Positions 52,533 to 61,415 of a DNA stretch of 64,000 nt are shown in pieces. Source of the DNA: Actinomycetes bacterium (GTDB lineage Bacteria; Actinomycetota; Humimicrobiia; Humimicrobiales; Humimicrobiaceae); NCBI GenBank assembly GCA_022396035.1, contig JAIOXO010000004.1, positions 22,260-86,259 of the forward strand. Reading direction: 5' to 3'. A program made the translations under genes and the position numbers. Below the pieces are notes generated by a model. That model saw only the letters and a program-made list of their open reading frames with translations. It was not told the DNA's origin and made no database searches. The first letter of the stretch is position 1; each line of letters begins with the position of its first letter.

Positions 52533-52572
52533 AAAAATGGCTTACCCCAAATTTTTGGAGTAAGCCATTTTT
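52533..52572. terminator. Bidirectional terminator between RRM gene and sigA
   Basis: AAAAATGGCTTAC (52533-52545) / GTAAGCCATTTTT (52560-52572) is a perfect 13-base-pair stem with A- and T-runs at its two ends, suited to ending both convergent transcripts. Confidence 0.9.
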
Positions 52573-52590
52573 ATTATTAATAAGGATTTT

Positions 52591-53670
52591 TTAAAAGTAC
52601 CCTCTCAAGTTCTTGCCTGCGCTTGATTTTTTCAGCTTTCCCAGTGTTTTAAACTCTATCTGCCGTATTCTCTCTCTGGTTACATTAAACTCTCTGCCTA
52701 CTTCTTCCAGAGTTCTGGGATGTCCATCATGTAGGCCAAATCTTAATTCTAGAATCTTTCTTTCTCTATCGTTTAGGGTAGAGAGTACCTCGTTTAGCTG
52801 CTGCTGCAGCATAAAATAGGATGCGGCATCCGCAGGTTTTTTGGCTTCAGTGTCTTCTATAAAATCTTCCAGGCTGGTATCTCCTTCATCTCCGATAGGG
52901 GTTTCCAGAGAGATGGGCTGCTGGCTTATCTTTATTATTTCCCTTATTTTATCCGGGGTAAATTCAGTTGAGTCTGATATCTCTTCAACCGTTGGGTCCC
53001 TACCCAGTTTCTGGATGAGTTTTCTCTGGGTCCTGATTACTTTATTTATGTTCTCTACCATATGCACGGGCACCCTTATAGTTCTGGCCTGGTCGGATAT
53101 GGCCCTGGTGATTCCCTGTCTTATCCACCAGGTGGCATAGGTGGAAAATTTGTAACCTTTTCGGTAGTCAAACTTTTCTACCGCCCTCATAAGGCCCAGG
53201 TTTCCTTCCTGTATAAGGTCTAGGAACAGCAAACCCCTGCCTGAATATTTCTTGGCGATACTTACTACCAGCCTCAGATTGGCTTTAATGAGAGCCTGCC
53301 TTGCTGCCAGGTCGCCAGCTTCTATCTTTTTTGCCAGCTGGGTTTCTTCTACGGCTGACAGAAGCCTGGTCCGGCCTATTTCCTTTAAGTACATCTGTAC
53401 CGGATCCTTGGATGAAAATTTTAAGGAAGTTTCACCGGTTTTCTTTACTGCCACCTTTTTTTTGGGAGCATTATCTGATGAGGGTTTTCCCTCTATGTCT
53501 ATATTCAGCTTATCTATGGCTTTGATTATGTTATTGGCCTGATCTTCTGAAAGCTCCAGTTCTGATATGGTATGTTTGATGTCCTGAAATTGAAGAGATC
53601 CTGTCTCTTTTCCTTTCTGTATAAGTTGTTTTATCTGTTTTAATTTAAGTTCCGTTTCTACTTTGATCAC
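52591..53670 (-). CDS. sigA: Primary RNA polymerase sigma factor (SigA/RpoD family)
   Basis: 359 residues, GTG start. Region 1.2 ([21 protein letters not shown]), region 2 ([39 protein letters not shown] with [18 protein letters not shown]), region 3 and region 4 ([35 protein letters not shown]) are all present, matching a group 1 factor. The N-terminal extension is short and lysine-rich. The extreme C-terminus ([11 protein letters not shown]) departs slightly from the usual RSRKLRDYL. No dnaG is adjacent. Confidence 0.95.
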   Translation of the reverse strand: MIKVETELKLKQIKQLIQKGKETGSLQFQDIKHTISELELSEDQANNIIKAIDKLNIDIEGKPSSDNAPKKKVAVKKTGETSLKFSSKDPVQMYLKEIGRTRLLSAVEETQLAKKIEAGDLAARQALIKANLRLVVSIAKKYSGRGLLFLDLIQEGNLGLMRAVEKFDYRKGYKFSTYATWWIRQGITRAISDQARTIRVPVHMVENINKVIRTQRKLIQKLGRDPTVEEISDSTEFTPDKIREIIKISQQPISLETPIGDEGDTSLEDFIEDTEAKKPADAASYFMLQQQLNEVLSTLNDRERKILELRFGLHDGHPRTLEEVGREFNVTRERIRQIEFKTLGKLKKSSAGKNLRGYF

Positions 53671-54088
53671 CTACATCTAATATTGATATTATCAAAAAAT
53701 ACCTTAAATTATCCCTTCAAAGTTTAATTAATTATTAACTAAGAGGGGATGATTCAAGCTTACAAATAACAGCTAAATCTGTTTATTAAGTTAGCTAGAT
53801 TTAATATGTTAATTTTTACTTATTATAGCATACTCGGCAAACATTATAAATCGATTCAATTATAGCGGAGAGGATATACTAATTTAAGCATAATCACAAT
53901 TTATAGAAGAATTTTGTTATTTCTACCACAGGCTGAGGTAATATGCTTGTTGAAATAAGGTGTTAATACCTGCTGGCAAGAAATGGGGTGCAGAAATAGG
54001 CCAAACCCTTATAATGATACCGCTGATGACGATTTTAGTTAATTGATTTTACTGCCTATTTTTGTTATAAATTAACCAGCTTAAGGGG
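53671..54088. other. AT-rich intergenic region between sigA and tRNA-Arg
   Basis: 418 bases without a supported gene. The sigA promoter should lie in the left part on the minus strand, and a tRNA promoter in the right part; several TATAAT-like hexamers exist but no single pair is convincing. Confidence 0.5.
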
Positions 54089-54165
54089 GCGCCTGTAGCT
54101 CAACTGGATAGAGCAGTGGACTACGAATCCATCGGTTGGGGGTTCGAATCCTCTCAGGCGCGCCA
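54089..54165 (+). tRNA. tRNA-Arg (anticodon ACG)
   Basis: 77 bases with encoded CCA. Acceptor GCGCCTG (54089-54095) pairs with CAGGCGC (54155-54161), discriminator G; anticodon stem GTGGA/TCCAT with loop CTACGAA, anticodon ACG; T-loop GTTCGAATC. Confidence 0.96.
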
Positions 54166-54202
54166 TTTTATACAAAAGCATTATTGGAGGGGGTAAGGAT
54201 TT

Positions 54203-55366
54203 ATGAAAAATTTTGAATTTAATATGCCAACCAAAGTAATATTTGGAAAGGATACCGAAAAAAATATAGGTCCGGAGATAAAGAAGTATACTGACAAGGT
54301 TCTGTTTCATTATGGCGGCGGAAGCATAAAGGCAAATGGTTTGTATGACAAGGTTCTAAAATCTTTAAGGCAGAATGATATTGAATTTGTGGAATTGGCA
54401 GGTGTAAAACCCAATCCCCGGCTTAGCCTGGTAAAAGAAGGAATAAAGCTCTGCAGGGAGAATAATATAGAATTTATACTGGGTGTCGGCGGAGGTTCAG
54501 TTTTGGATTCTGCCAAGGCTATAGCCATAGGGGTACCGTACCAGGGGGATGTATGGGATTTTTATACTGACAAAGCTACTATAGAAGAGGCTTTGCCGGT
54601 AGGCGCCGTGCTTACCATACCAGCAGCCGGGAGCGAAGCCAGTAATGGTTCAGTTATAACTGATGACAGTACTGATTATAAAAGGCCGGCGGAAAGTGAG
54701 TTGATCCGGCCCAGATTTGCTGTTATGAATCCGGAAGTTACTTTTACCCTGCCTCCCTATCAGACTGTGTGCGGAGCTTCCGATATAATGGCCCATGTTT
54801 TTGAAAGGTATTTTACCAGGGTAAAAAATGTGGATCTAACCGACAGGTTATGTGAATCAGTTTTAAAAACCATGATTAAATATACTCCCCAGGTCCTGGA
54901 AGAGCCTGAAAATTACGATGCCCGGGCAGAGATTATGTGGACGGGCACCGTAGCCCATAATGACCTGCTGACTACCGGCAGACAGGGGGACTGGGGCAGC
55001 CATATGATAGAGCATGAGCTCAGCGCCATATATGATATTGCCCATGGTGCAGGATTATCCATAGTTTTTCCGGCATGGATGAAGTATGTATTTAAGACTG
55101 ATGTGGAGAGGTTTGTACAGTTTGCCGCCAGGGTCTGGAATGTTGAACCTGACCTGTTTGACATGCAGTCAACAGCCCTGGAGGGAATAAGCAGGCTGGA
55201 GCAGTTCTATAAAAAAATTAACCTACCTACCAGGTTAAGTGATATAAATATCGGTGATGACAGGTTTGAAGAGATGGCAGATAAGGCTGTGGAATTCGGT
55301 AACCTGGGCAGTTTTGTTGAGCTCAAAAAAGAGGATGTCTTAAGCATATTAAAACTGGCCAAATAG
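54203..55366 (+). CDS. Iron-containing alcohol dehydrogenase (BdhA/YugJ-like)
   Basis: 387 residues, NAD(P)-dependent type III alcohol dehydrogenase. FNMPTKVIFGKDTEKNIG at the N-terminus, nucleotide-binding GVGGGSVLDSAKAIAIG, and metal ligands in CGASDIMAHVFERYF (Asp, His), MIEHELSAIYDIAHGAGLS (two His) are intact. The closest recognisable group is butanol dehydrogenases. GGAGGG lies 13 bases upstream. The gene starts 37 bases after a tRNA and ends 9 bases before the next gene. Confidence 0.93.
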   Translation: MKNFEFNMPTKVIFGKDTEKNIGPEIKKYTDKVLFHYGGGSIKANGLYDKVLKSLRQNDIEFVELAGVKPNPRLSLVKEGIKLCRENNIEFILGVGGGSVLDSAKAIAIGVPYQGDVWDFYTDKATIEEALPVGAVLTIPAAGSEASNGSVITDDSTDYKRPAESELIRPRFAVMNPEVTFTLPPYQTVCGASDIMAHVFERYFTRVKNVDLTDRLCESVLKTMIKYTPQVLEEPENYDARAEIMWTGTVAHNDLLTTGRQGDWGSHMIEHELSAIYDIAHGAGLSIVFPAWMKYVFKTDVERFVQFAARVWNVEPDLFDMQSTALEGISRLEQFYKKINLPTRLSDINIGDDRFEEMADKAVEFGNLGSFVELKKEDVLSILKLAK

Positions 55367-55375
55367 GGGTTGGAC

Positions 55376-57127
55376 ATGGGGATATATTCTTACAGCATAT
55401 CGGGAAAAAAAGTAATAATAAAGATAAGAAGAAGGATCTGTGAGACTCCGGAGGAATTGCTGGAAAGTGAATTGTTTGTAGAGATAGTTAACCGGTGCAT
55501 AAATCACCTCAAAAGGCATAATTCACCATTGCTGGCAATTTTTAAGGATAAAAAAATAGATGAAGGAATGGCCGAAAGCCTTGCCGGCGCCCTTAAACTG
55601 CTGGCGGGGCTTCCGGCCAGCCTGCTGCTGGAAATGGACCGGAAGTATTCAATTTTTATACAGGACCCAAAGCTGCTTTATGATTTTGTCGAATACCTTT
55701 ATAATTACTGGAGGAATTTTGAAAGGTTCATAATTTGCACCTCTGATATAGAAGCTCTGGACAAGAGGCCTTACCGTACATTTAACCAGACTGTGGAAAA
55801 GTTAACCCATTTAATCAGGGGTACCTACCGGGATCTTCAGGAAAATATTAGTGGAAAGCACCCCAGGGTATACCGGCAGGTAAGGGCCGGTTCGGAAGTG
55901 GCAGCAATTGCCCAGCCCAAGGATATTGGATTGCCCGGAGGCTTATATCAAAAACTGGAGGGGATACCGGTTATAAGGCAGGCTCTTATATACCTGCCAC
56001 TGGTTTTAAATCCTCCCATGAACAAAAGGACCGGCAGCTTTCAAAAAATAGAAACCAACCCACTGCAAAACATAGAAATAAACCAAGATGAATGGATAGT
56101 ATATCCGGCCAGGGTAGGGCCGCTTAATATCCATATATTTATTCACCGCAATTTTTTAGAGCTGGGGTTCTCCCTGGCCAATCTTTTTGAATTAATTGAT
56201 GACCACAAGCTTAACCAGAAACCGGATGCAGTTTACCTGTTTGGGGTAGATGAACAGCAGATAAGCGGTCTGGCTGAATTTCCTACCGTATTTTATGATG
56301 ATAAGGATAACCATATTATGGTAGCTGCTGTTCCCAACAGTGACCGGTTTGGGTATTTTGGCTACCTTAAGAAAATGGTTCTTACTCTGCATAATATAAT
56401 CATGATGAAAAAGGGGAGATGGCCCTTCCACGGAGCGCTGGTAAACATCATGTTAAATGATGGCAGCAGTGCCACCATTTTATTGGTGGGAGACTCGGGG
56501 GCAGGCAAGTCGGAAACCCTGGAGGCCCTGAGAATTCTGGGTGATGAGCATATCAGGGAAATGACTATTATAGCTGATGATATGGGTTCGGTAGAGCTCT
56601 CACCTGAGGGAATTCTGGGTTATGGAACAGAGATAGGCGCTTTTCTGAGGCTGGATGACCTGCAGCCGGGATATGCTTTCGGACAGATAGACCGGGCTAT
56701 TATTATGAGTCCCAGTATGACCAATGCCCGGATTGTGCTTCCGGTTACCAGCATAGATACGGTGCTTAAAGGGTGGAATATTGACCTGATACTGTATGCC
56801 AACAATTATGAGAATGTAGATGCCGATCACCCGGTAATAGAGATAAACGACAATTATCTTGATGCCCTGAGGATATTCAGGGAAGGTACGGTAATGAGCA
56901 AGGGCACCACTACTTCTACCGGCCTGACCCATTCCTATTTTGCCAATATATTTGGTCCCCAACAGTATAAAAAACTGCATCAGGAAATAGCTGAGAAATA
57001 TTTTAAGTCTTTCTACCAAAAATCGATAAGGGTTGGCCAGATAAGGACCAGGCTGGGAATAGAAGGCCTGGAGACAGAAGGCCCCAGAGCGGCTGCTACC
57101 AGGCTGCTGGAAATTATTTCTGAATAA
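55376..57127 (+). CDS. P-loop protein related to PEP carboxykinase / HPr kinase
   Basis: 583 residues from the ATG at 55376 (AGGGG 6 bases upstream; a TTG at 55370 overlaps that site). The C-terminal half has a kinase-type P-loop, LLVGDSGAGKSETLEAL, preceded by GRWPFHGALVNI and followed by the acidic IIADDMGSVELSPEG and GYGTEIGAFLRLDDL. This order matches the PEPCK/HPr-kinase fold. The N-terminal ~330 residues are not assigned. No classical PEPCK substrate motifs were recognised, so the substrate is unknown. It follows an alcohol dehydrogenase by 9 bases and is convergent with an ABC-class ATPase. Confidence 0.7.
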   Translation: MGIYSYSISGKKVIIKIRRRICETPEELLESELFVEIVNRCINHLKRHNSPLLAIFKDKKIDEGMAESLAGALKLLAGLPASLLLEMDRKYSIFIQDPKLLYDFVEYLYNYWRNFERFIICTSDIEALDKRPYRTFNQTVEKLTHLIRGTYRDLQENISGKHPRVYRQVRAGSEVAAIAQPKDIGLPGGLYQKLEGIPVIRQALIYLPLVLNPPMNKRTGSFQKIETNPLQNIEINQDEWIVYPARVGPLNIHIFIHRNFLELGFSLANLFELIDDHKLNQKPDAVYLFGVDEQQISGLAEFPTVFYDDKDNHIMVAAVPNSDRFGYFGYLKKMVLTLHNIIMMKKGRWPFHGALVNIMLNDGSSATILLVGDSGAGKSETLEALRILGDEHIREMTIIADDMGSVELSPEGILGYGTEIGAFLRLDDLQPGYAFGQIDRAIIMSPSMTNARIVLPVTSIDTVLKGWNIDLILYANNYENVDADHPVIEINDNYLDALRIFREGTVMSKGTTTSTGLTHSYFANIFGPQQYKKLHQEIAEKYFKSFYQKSIRVGQIRTRLGIEGLETEGPRAAATRLLEIISE

Positions 57128-57128
57128 T

Positions 57129-58847
57129 CTAGAGACGGGGTAAGACTTTCAGGCTGCGCAGCCGGTTTATGGCCGCGCCAACTTCATATTTTCTGGGCAG
57201 GGCGTAGCTTCCTGGATGCTGGCTGCCGTATGGGGATATTACCCTTAAGCCCTTTTCTTTAATATCTGTATAAACAAGGCTCAGGCATTGGTTCAGGGTA
57301 TTTTTGCCGTTAATGTAGTTATTTTTAAGGGCATAATAGAGTATATCCGATATGGCATTAACCTGGCTGGGATCAACAATCTGTTCGATAGCTGAAAGGT
57401 CAATGTTTTCAAAGCCAAAGGTTATCTGATTAAGTCCCCTTGATTTTATCTTTCTTTTTCTGCCTTTATAGGGGTTTATGCTCTCAGGTTTGGGAATCCT
57501 TTCGGTGACCGGTCCAAAACCGGGGGGAGCTTCTTTTTTTCTTTTATCTTTTTTCTGGCTTATGATGTCTTTGGCTTTTGAGGTTACCAGGCGGGGGATA
57601 TAGGAGTCCATAAGTATTATATGGTCTGCCACTTCAAAATAATCGCCCGCTCCCCCCATAACCATTATGGTAGAAGTTCCATAATCTTGCCGCATGTTCT
57701 GTACCTGGTCTATAAACGGAGTGATGGGTTCTTTATCCTTGGAAACTATTTTCTGCATTACTTCATCCCTTATAAGGAAGTTGGTGGCCGAGGTATCTTC
57801 ATCCAGCAGCAGCATTCCGGTTTCCAGTTCCAGTGCTTCTATTATATTTGCTGCCTGGGAGGTGCTTCCGCTGGCATTGGCTGTACTAAATTTTTGGGTA
57901 TTTTTACCAAAGGGCAGGTTGTTTATAAAGGGAGAAATATTTACTTTCTGTACATTTCTGCCTTCTTCTGCTCTTATCTTTACTGCGCTGCCTATGGTTA
58001 CTGTATACTCCCTGCCATCGCCGGGAATATGATTATAGACTCCTTCTTCTATGCTGGAAAGAAGGGTGGTTTTGCCATGAAAACCGCCGCCTATTATAAG
58101 GGTTATTCCCGCAGGCAGACCCATTCCCTTTATTTTCCCGGCATGGGGAGCAGTCATAGTGGTTTCCAGCTGGGGAGGGGATTTAAAAGGTACTGCTTCC
58201 GAGGGCGGAAGGGGCCGGTCCGATATTCCGCTTCTCCGGGGAAGAATTGAATCATTAGCGATAAATGCTACCAGGTTATGGGAAGAAAGCTGCTCTCTCA
58301 GGTAGTCCTGGTCTTCATTTACCTGTACAAATTTTAAGGCTTGCTGTTTATCTATTTCGGAGTAAAACATGGAGCTGGAAACTGCCTGCGGCACTATGGA
58401 GGTTAGCAGGGTTATACATTCTGAACCCAGTATCCTTCTGCCTCTTGCCGGCAGGCCTGCATAGAAACAGACTTCTATAAAATCCTGGTTCAGATAACAT
58501 GAAGTTCTTTCCAAAATTTGCTGCCTGCCGCAATCTATATTAAGCAGGCCAGATTTTCCGCTGCCCATCCTCTTGTTTGACCTGGATTTTATAGCCCGGT
58601 TGAAAACCCGGGTAATAAAATCCTGCAGGGCTATCCTTCTGGATTTATTGGAAAAAAGGTCTGGGTCAAACTTTGCTTTTGGCAGGTAAACCCTGGCCCT
58701 CAGTTTGGAAGGGGCCGCAAAGGGGTCTCCCTGCACATGGTCTATATACAGGGTGAAGTTATCAAAATTATAGCTTCCCTTTAATTGCTTATAGGCTTTG
58801 TAGCCCCGGTGGTCTATTCTGTTGATTATTGTTTTTAAATTCTGCAT
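57129..58847 (-). CDS. Predicted ATPase of the ABC class
   Basis: 572 residues matching the uncharacterised ABC_ATPase family. N-terminal RIDHRGYKAYKQLKGSY, then GSGKSGLLNIDCG, the P-loop LIIGGGFHGKTTLLSSIEEG, GREYTVTIGSAVKIRAEEGR, the signature-like ANASGSTSQAANIIEAL and Walker B LLLDEDTSATNFLIRD, followed by IMVMGGAGDYFEVAD. No membrane segments, so it is cytosolic; function unknown. It ends 1 base from the convergent P-loop gene. Confidence 0.88.
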   Translation of the reverse strand: MQNLKTIINRIDHRGYKAYKQLKGSYNFDNFTLYIDHVQGDPFAAPSKLRARVYLPKAKFDPDLFSNKSRRIALQDFITRVFNRAIKSRSNKRMGSGKSGLLNIDCGRQQILERTSCYLNQDFIEVCFYAGLPARGRRILGSECITLLTSIVPQAVSSSMFYSEIDKQQALKFVQVNEDQDYLREQLSSHNLVAFIANDSILPRRSGISDRPLPPSEAVPFKSPPQLETTMTAPHAGKIKGMGLPAGITLIIGGGFHGKTTLLSSIEEGVYNHIPGDGREYTVTIGSAVKIRAEEGRNVQKVNISPFINNLPFGKNTQKFSTANASGSTSQAANIIEALELETGMLLLDEDTSATNFLIRDEVMQKIVSKDKEPITPFIDQVQNMRQDYGTSTIMVMGGAGDYFEVADHIILMDSYIPRLVTSKAKDIISQKKDKRKKEAPPGFGPVTERIPKPESINPYKGRKRKIKSRGLNQITFGFENIDLSAIEQIVDPSQVNAISDILYYALKNNYINGKNTLNQCLSLVYTDIKEKGLRVISPYGSQHPGSYALPRKYEVGAAINRLRSLKVLPRL

Positions 58848-59056
58848 GCCTGCCTTTTTAGCTGATTGGTAATGATTTAATAATACTTTAATCCTTGAGT
58901 ATTTGCCTTTTTATTTTAATGGCTATAGCCGGCTATCTCAAGGAATATAATTTTTAAATTTCTATTTTTAAATATAGCTTAAATATATTACAATAGCTTG
59001 CGGATAGGCTGATGATTTTTTTGATGATTGTTGTTATTATATACAATACTTGCTCA

Positions 59057-59151
59057 GGAGGAGTGCGTGAGTGGCTGAAACGGGCCGCCTGCTAAGCGGT
59101 TAGGTGGGTATTAAGCCCGCCTCGAGGGTTCGAATCCCTCCTCCTCCGCCA
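59057..59151 (+). tRNA. tRNA-Ser (anticodon GCT)
   Basis: 95 bases with encoded CCA. Acceptor GGAGGAG (59057-59063) pairs with CTCCTCC (59141-59147), discriminator G; anticodon stem GCCGC/GCGGT, loop CTGCTAA, anticodon GCT; a long variable arm (GTGGGTATTAAGCCCGC) as in serine tRNAs. Confidence 0.96.
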
Positions 59152-59190
59152 TATTTAGAAGTTAATATAGATTAAATGCTAATTCACGAC

Positions 59191-59213
59191 AAACCCAGTA
59201 ATACTGGGTTTTT
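59191..59213 (+). terminator. Terminator after tRNA-Ser(GCT)
   Basis: AACCCAGTA / TACTGGGTT hairpin with a very small loop, followed by TTT. It lies 40 bases downstream of the tRNA and marks the left edge of the GC-richer cassette. Confidence 0.8.
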
Positions 59214-59375
59214 CGCATTTCAGAAGCAAAACCGCCACCATCTTGATGGCAGATTTCATTGCGTAACATGGCGTGCTGCTCATCCCTGTAAGAAGGATTA
59301 GTGAAAAGATGCATCCATTTTTGAGTTTGTTGTGCAATAACTTGTATATATAAATAGCCATAGTATATTGATTGA

Positions 59376-59413
59376 TATATTACCTTGACAATCATAGTAG
59401 TGTAATATACAAT
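59376..59413 (+). promoter_or_regulatory. padR promoter with overlapping inverted repeat
   Basis: TTGACA (59385-59390), 17-base spacer, TACAAT (59408-59413). A perfect inverted repeat TATATTAC (59376-59383) / GTAATATA (59402-59409), 18-base spacer, abuts the -35 element and overlaps the -10. That is where PadR-family autorepressors usually bind, so this is probably the PadR operator. Confidence 0.7.
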
Positions 59414-59431
59414 TTTTTACGAGGTGATGAT

Positions 59432-59761
59432 ATGAGCGAGAACAAAATCACAGCTGACCTGCTACGTGGCCATACAGATACTATGATATTAAGGCTTTTA
59501 TCCGAAGCTGACCGATACGGTTACGAAATTGTCAAGCTGATAGCCGAGCGCTCGGGCGGTGAGTATGAGTTAAAAGAAGCTACGATGTACTCCAGCGTAC
59601 GACGGCTTGAGGCGGACGGGGATATCGAGTGGTATTGGGGCGATGAATCTCAGGGCGGACGGCGTAAGTATTTTGAGATCACTGAAAAAGGTAAAACCAC
59701 TTACGCCAGGAACAAAAACAATTGGGAGTATGCAAAACGCGTACTTGATAACTTATTGTAA
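59432..59761 (+). CDS. PadR-family transcriptional regulator
   Basis: 109 residues from the ATG at 59432, directly behind GAGGTGATGAT; the open frame extends further upstream through the promoter, which rules out earlier starts. The winged helix shows LLRGHTDTMILRLLSEADRY, GYEIVKLIAERS, LKEATMYSSVRRLEADGDI and SQGGRRKYFEITEKGK, all PadR signatures. It most likely represses its own operon, which encodes a pentapeptide protein and an exporter. Confidence 0.93.
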   Translation: MSENKITADLLRGHTDTMILRLLSEADRYGYEIVKLIAERSGGEYELKEATMYSSVRRLEADGDIEWYWGDESQGGRRKYFEITEKGKTTYARNKNNWEYAKRVLDNLL

Positions 59762-59774
59762 GGAGATGGATAAT

Positions 59775-60641
59775 ATGAACGAAAAATTAAACCGGTATTT
59801 GAACGGCGTTTTTGCGCCTTATGATGGAGTAAAAAGCGTCGCTGAACTTAAGGCCGACCTGCTATCCGATTTGCAGGAACGGTTCCGTGAACTCAAAGAT
59901 GAGGGAAAAGATGATGAAACAGCCTTTGAGATGACCATTGACAGCATTGGCGACATCGAACAAACGGTACAGGAGGTCGCCAATGTCTCTCGCTCACTGG
60001 AACGGCAGGTACTGACAAACTTAAGCGCGAGCAACCTGCCAAAGAGCGACTTTGCAGGAGTTACCGCACATAAAGGAAAATTTGAATCGAGTGCGTTACG
60101 CGGCTCCGACTTTACAGGCGCGGATTTGACCGGCAGCTCGTTTGCAGGCAGTGATGTGCGCGAAGCCAATTTTGACGGGGCAAATCTGACAGACTGCAAC
60201 TTGTCTGCTATTGACCTTACGGGAGCGAGCTTCCATCAATCAATCCTTGTGCGTACCAATTTCAGCAAGTCGGGATTGGCAGGAGTAAAATTTATAGGTA
60301 CAAAACTGACAGACGTTAACCTGACCATGACCGATCTCAGAAAAACAACCTTTAAAAGCTGTATCTTTGAAGGAGTGGACTTCAAGTCCTCTGATCTGCG
60401 GGGGTTGCGCCTGGACGGACTGAATTTTATTGGTGTAAAGTTTGACCAGGCGGCGCTGAACGAAGTTACGTTTAAGGGTGCGACACTTAAAAATGTATCC
60501 TTCCATCCGGCGTATACCTTCTCTAATAAATACTACCGTGCTATTAAAACCATTTGCTTTGACAGCTCGATGATGGATAAGCTGACTTACGCCGTACTCA
60601 AAGGAATGGATGCCAATTTATCAAAAGTTACTGTTATATAA
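59775..60641 (+). CDS. Pentapeptide-repeat protein with N-terminal HAAS/permease-prefix-like domain
   Basis: 288 residues from ATG 59775 (AAGGAG 9 bases upstream). The first ~75 residues (EKLNRYLNGVFAPYDGVKSV, LKADLLSDLQERFRELKDEG, DETAFEMTIDSIGDIEQTV) resemble the helical HAAS or permease-prefix domain commonly encoded next to PadR genes. Residues about 85-260 form a pentapeptide-repeat beta-helix (SDFTGADLTGSSFAGSDV, ANFDGANLTDCNLSAIDLTG). Between a PadR regulator and an ABC exporter it may be a signalling partner or a DNA-mimic protection factor; both are inference. Confidence 0.85.
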   Translation: MNEKLNRYLNGVFAPYDGVKSVAELKADLLSDLQERFRELKDEGKDDETAFEMTIDSIGDIEQTVQEVANVSRSLERQVLTNLSASNLPKSDFAGVTAHKGKFESSALRGSDFTGADLTGSSFAGSDVREANFDGANLTDCNLSAIDLTGASFHQSILVRTNFSKSGLAGVKFIGTKLTDVNLTMTDLRKTTFKSCIFEGVDFKSSDLRGLRLDGLNFIGVKFDQAALNEVTFKGATLKNVSFHPAYTFSNKYYRAIKTICFDSSMMDKLTYAVLKGMDANLSKVTVI

Positions 60642-60653
60642 GAAATTAAGAAT

Positions 60654-61415
60654 ATGGAAAACAAAGCAATTCAAGTGAAGGGACTGCAAAAGTCCTATAA
60701 GCAACTTCATGTTCTAAGGGATGTGGGTTTTGAAGTAGAAAAGGGTAGTGTTTTCGCACTGCTCGGCTCCAACGGTGCGGGAAAAACAACGATTGTCAAA
60801 ATTCTCACCACTCTGCTCAAACCAGACGCAGGAAAGGCTGTCGTAAACGGATTCGATGTCATAACAAAGGCCATTAATGTGCGGAAGTCAATCAGTCTGA
60901 CCGGGCAATTTACCGCTGTGGATGAGATTTTAACCGGACGGGAGAATCTGATTATGATTGCGAAACTGCGGCACCTGAGAAATCCGTGCCTGGCAGCGGA
61001 TGATTTGCTTAAACGCTTCGGTTTGGCCGACGCTGCCGACCGTAAGGTATCCACTTATTCGGGGGGCATGGGGCGCAAGCTAGACATTGCCATGAGCCTT
61101 ATAGGAAAACCACAGCTCATTTTCCTCGATGAACCGACCACCGGACTTGACCCTGAGGCGCGCATTGAGGTTTGGAAGATTGTCAAAGAGCTTACCGACA
61201 GTGGCACTACGGTATTCCTGACAACGCAGTATTTGGAGGAGGCCGAGCAACTTGCCGAACGGATTGCCATTCTGCACGAAGGCAGAATTATCGCCAATGG
61301 CACGCTCGCGGAACTGAAAAAGATGTTCCCGCCAGCAAAGTTGGAGTATGTGGAAAAACAGCCGAATTTAGAGGAGATATTTCTCTCCATCATTGGCAAA
61401 AGGGAGGAAAAGTAA
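60654..61415 (+). CDS. ABC transporter ATPase, DrrA-like
   Basis: 253 residues. Walker A GSNGAGKTTIVKIL, signature YSGGMGRKLDIAMSL, Walker B LIFLDEPTTGLDPEARIEVW and the H-loop position (LTTQYLEEAEQLA, Gln replacing the usual His) fit the daunorubicin-resistance-like (DrrA) exporter ATPases, in which TTQY is common. The tail LEEIFLSIIGK is also DrrA-like. It starts 12 bases after the pentapeptide gene and stops next to the permease ATG. Confidence 0.94.
   Translation: MENKAIQVKGLQKSYKQLHVLRDVGFEVEKGSVFALLGSNGAGKTTIVKILTTLLKPDAGKAVVNGFDVITKAINVRKSISLTGQFTAVDEILTGRENLIMIAKLRHLRNPCLAADDLLKRFGLADAADRKVSTYSGGMGRKLDIAMSLIGKPQLIFLDEPTTGLDPEARIEVWKIVKELTDSGTTVFLTTQYLEEAEQLAERIAILHEGRIIANGTLAELKKMFPPAKLEYVEKQPNLEEIFLSIIGKREEK

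Noticed and set aside
59162..59395. Leftward open frames in the gap before padR
   Set aside because: No Shine-Dalgarno, and they cross the tRNA terminator and the padR promoter; no family recognised.
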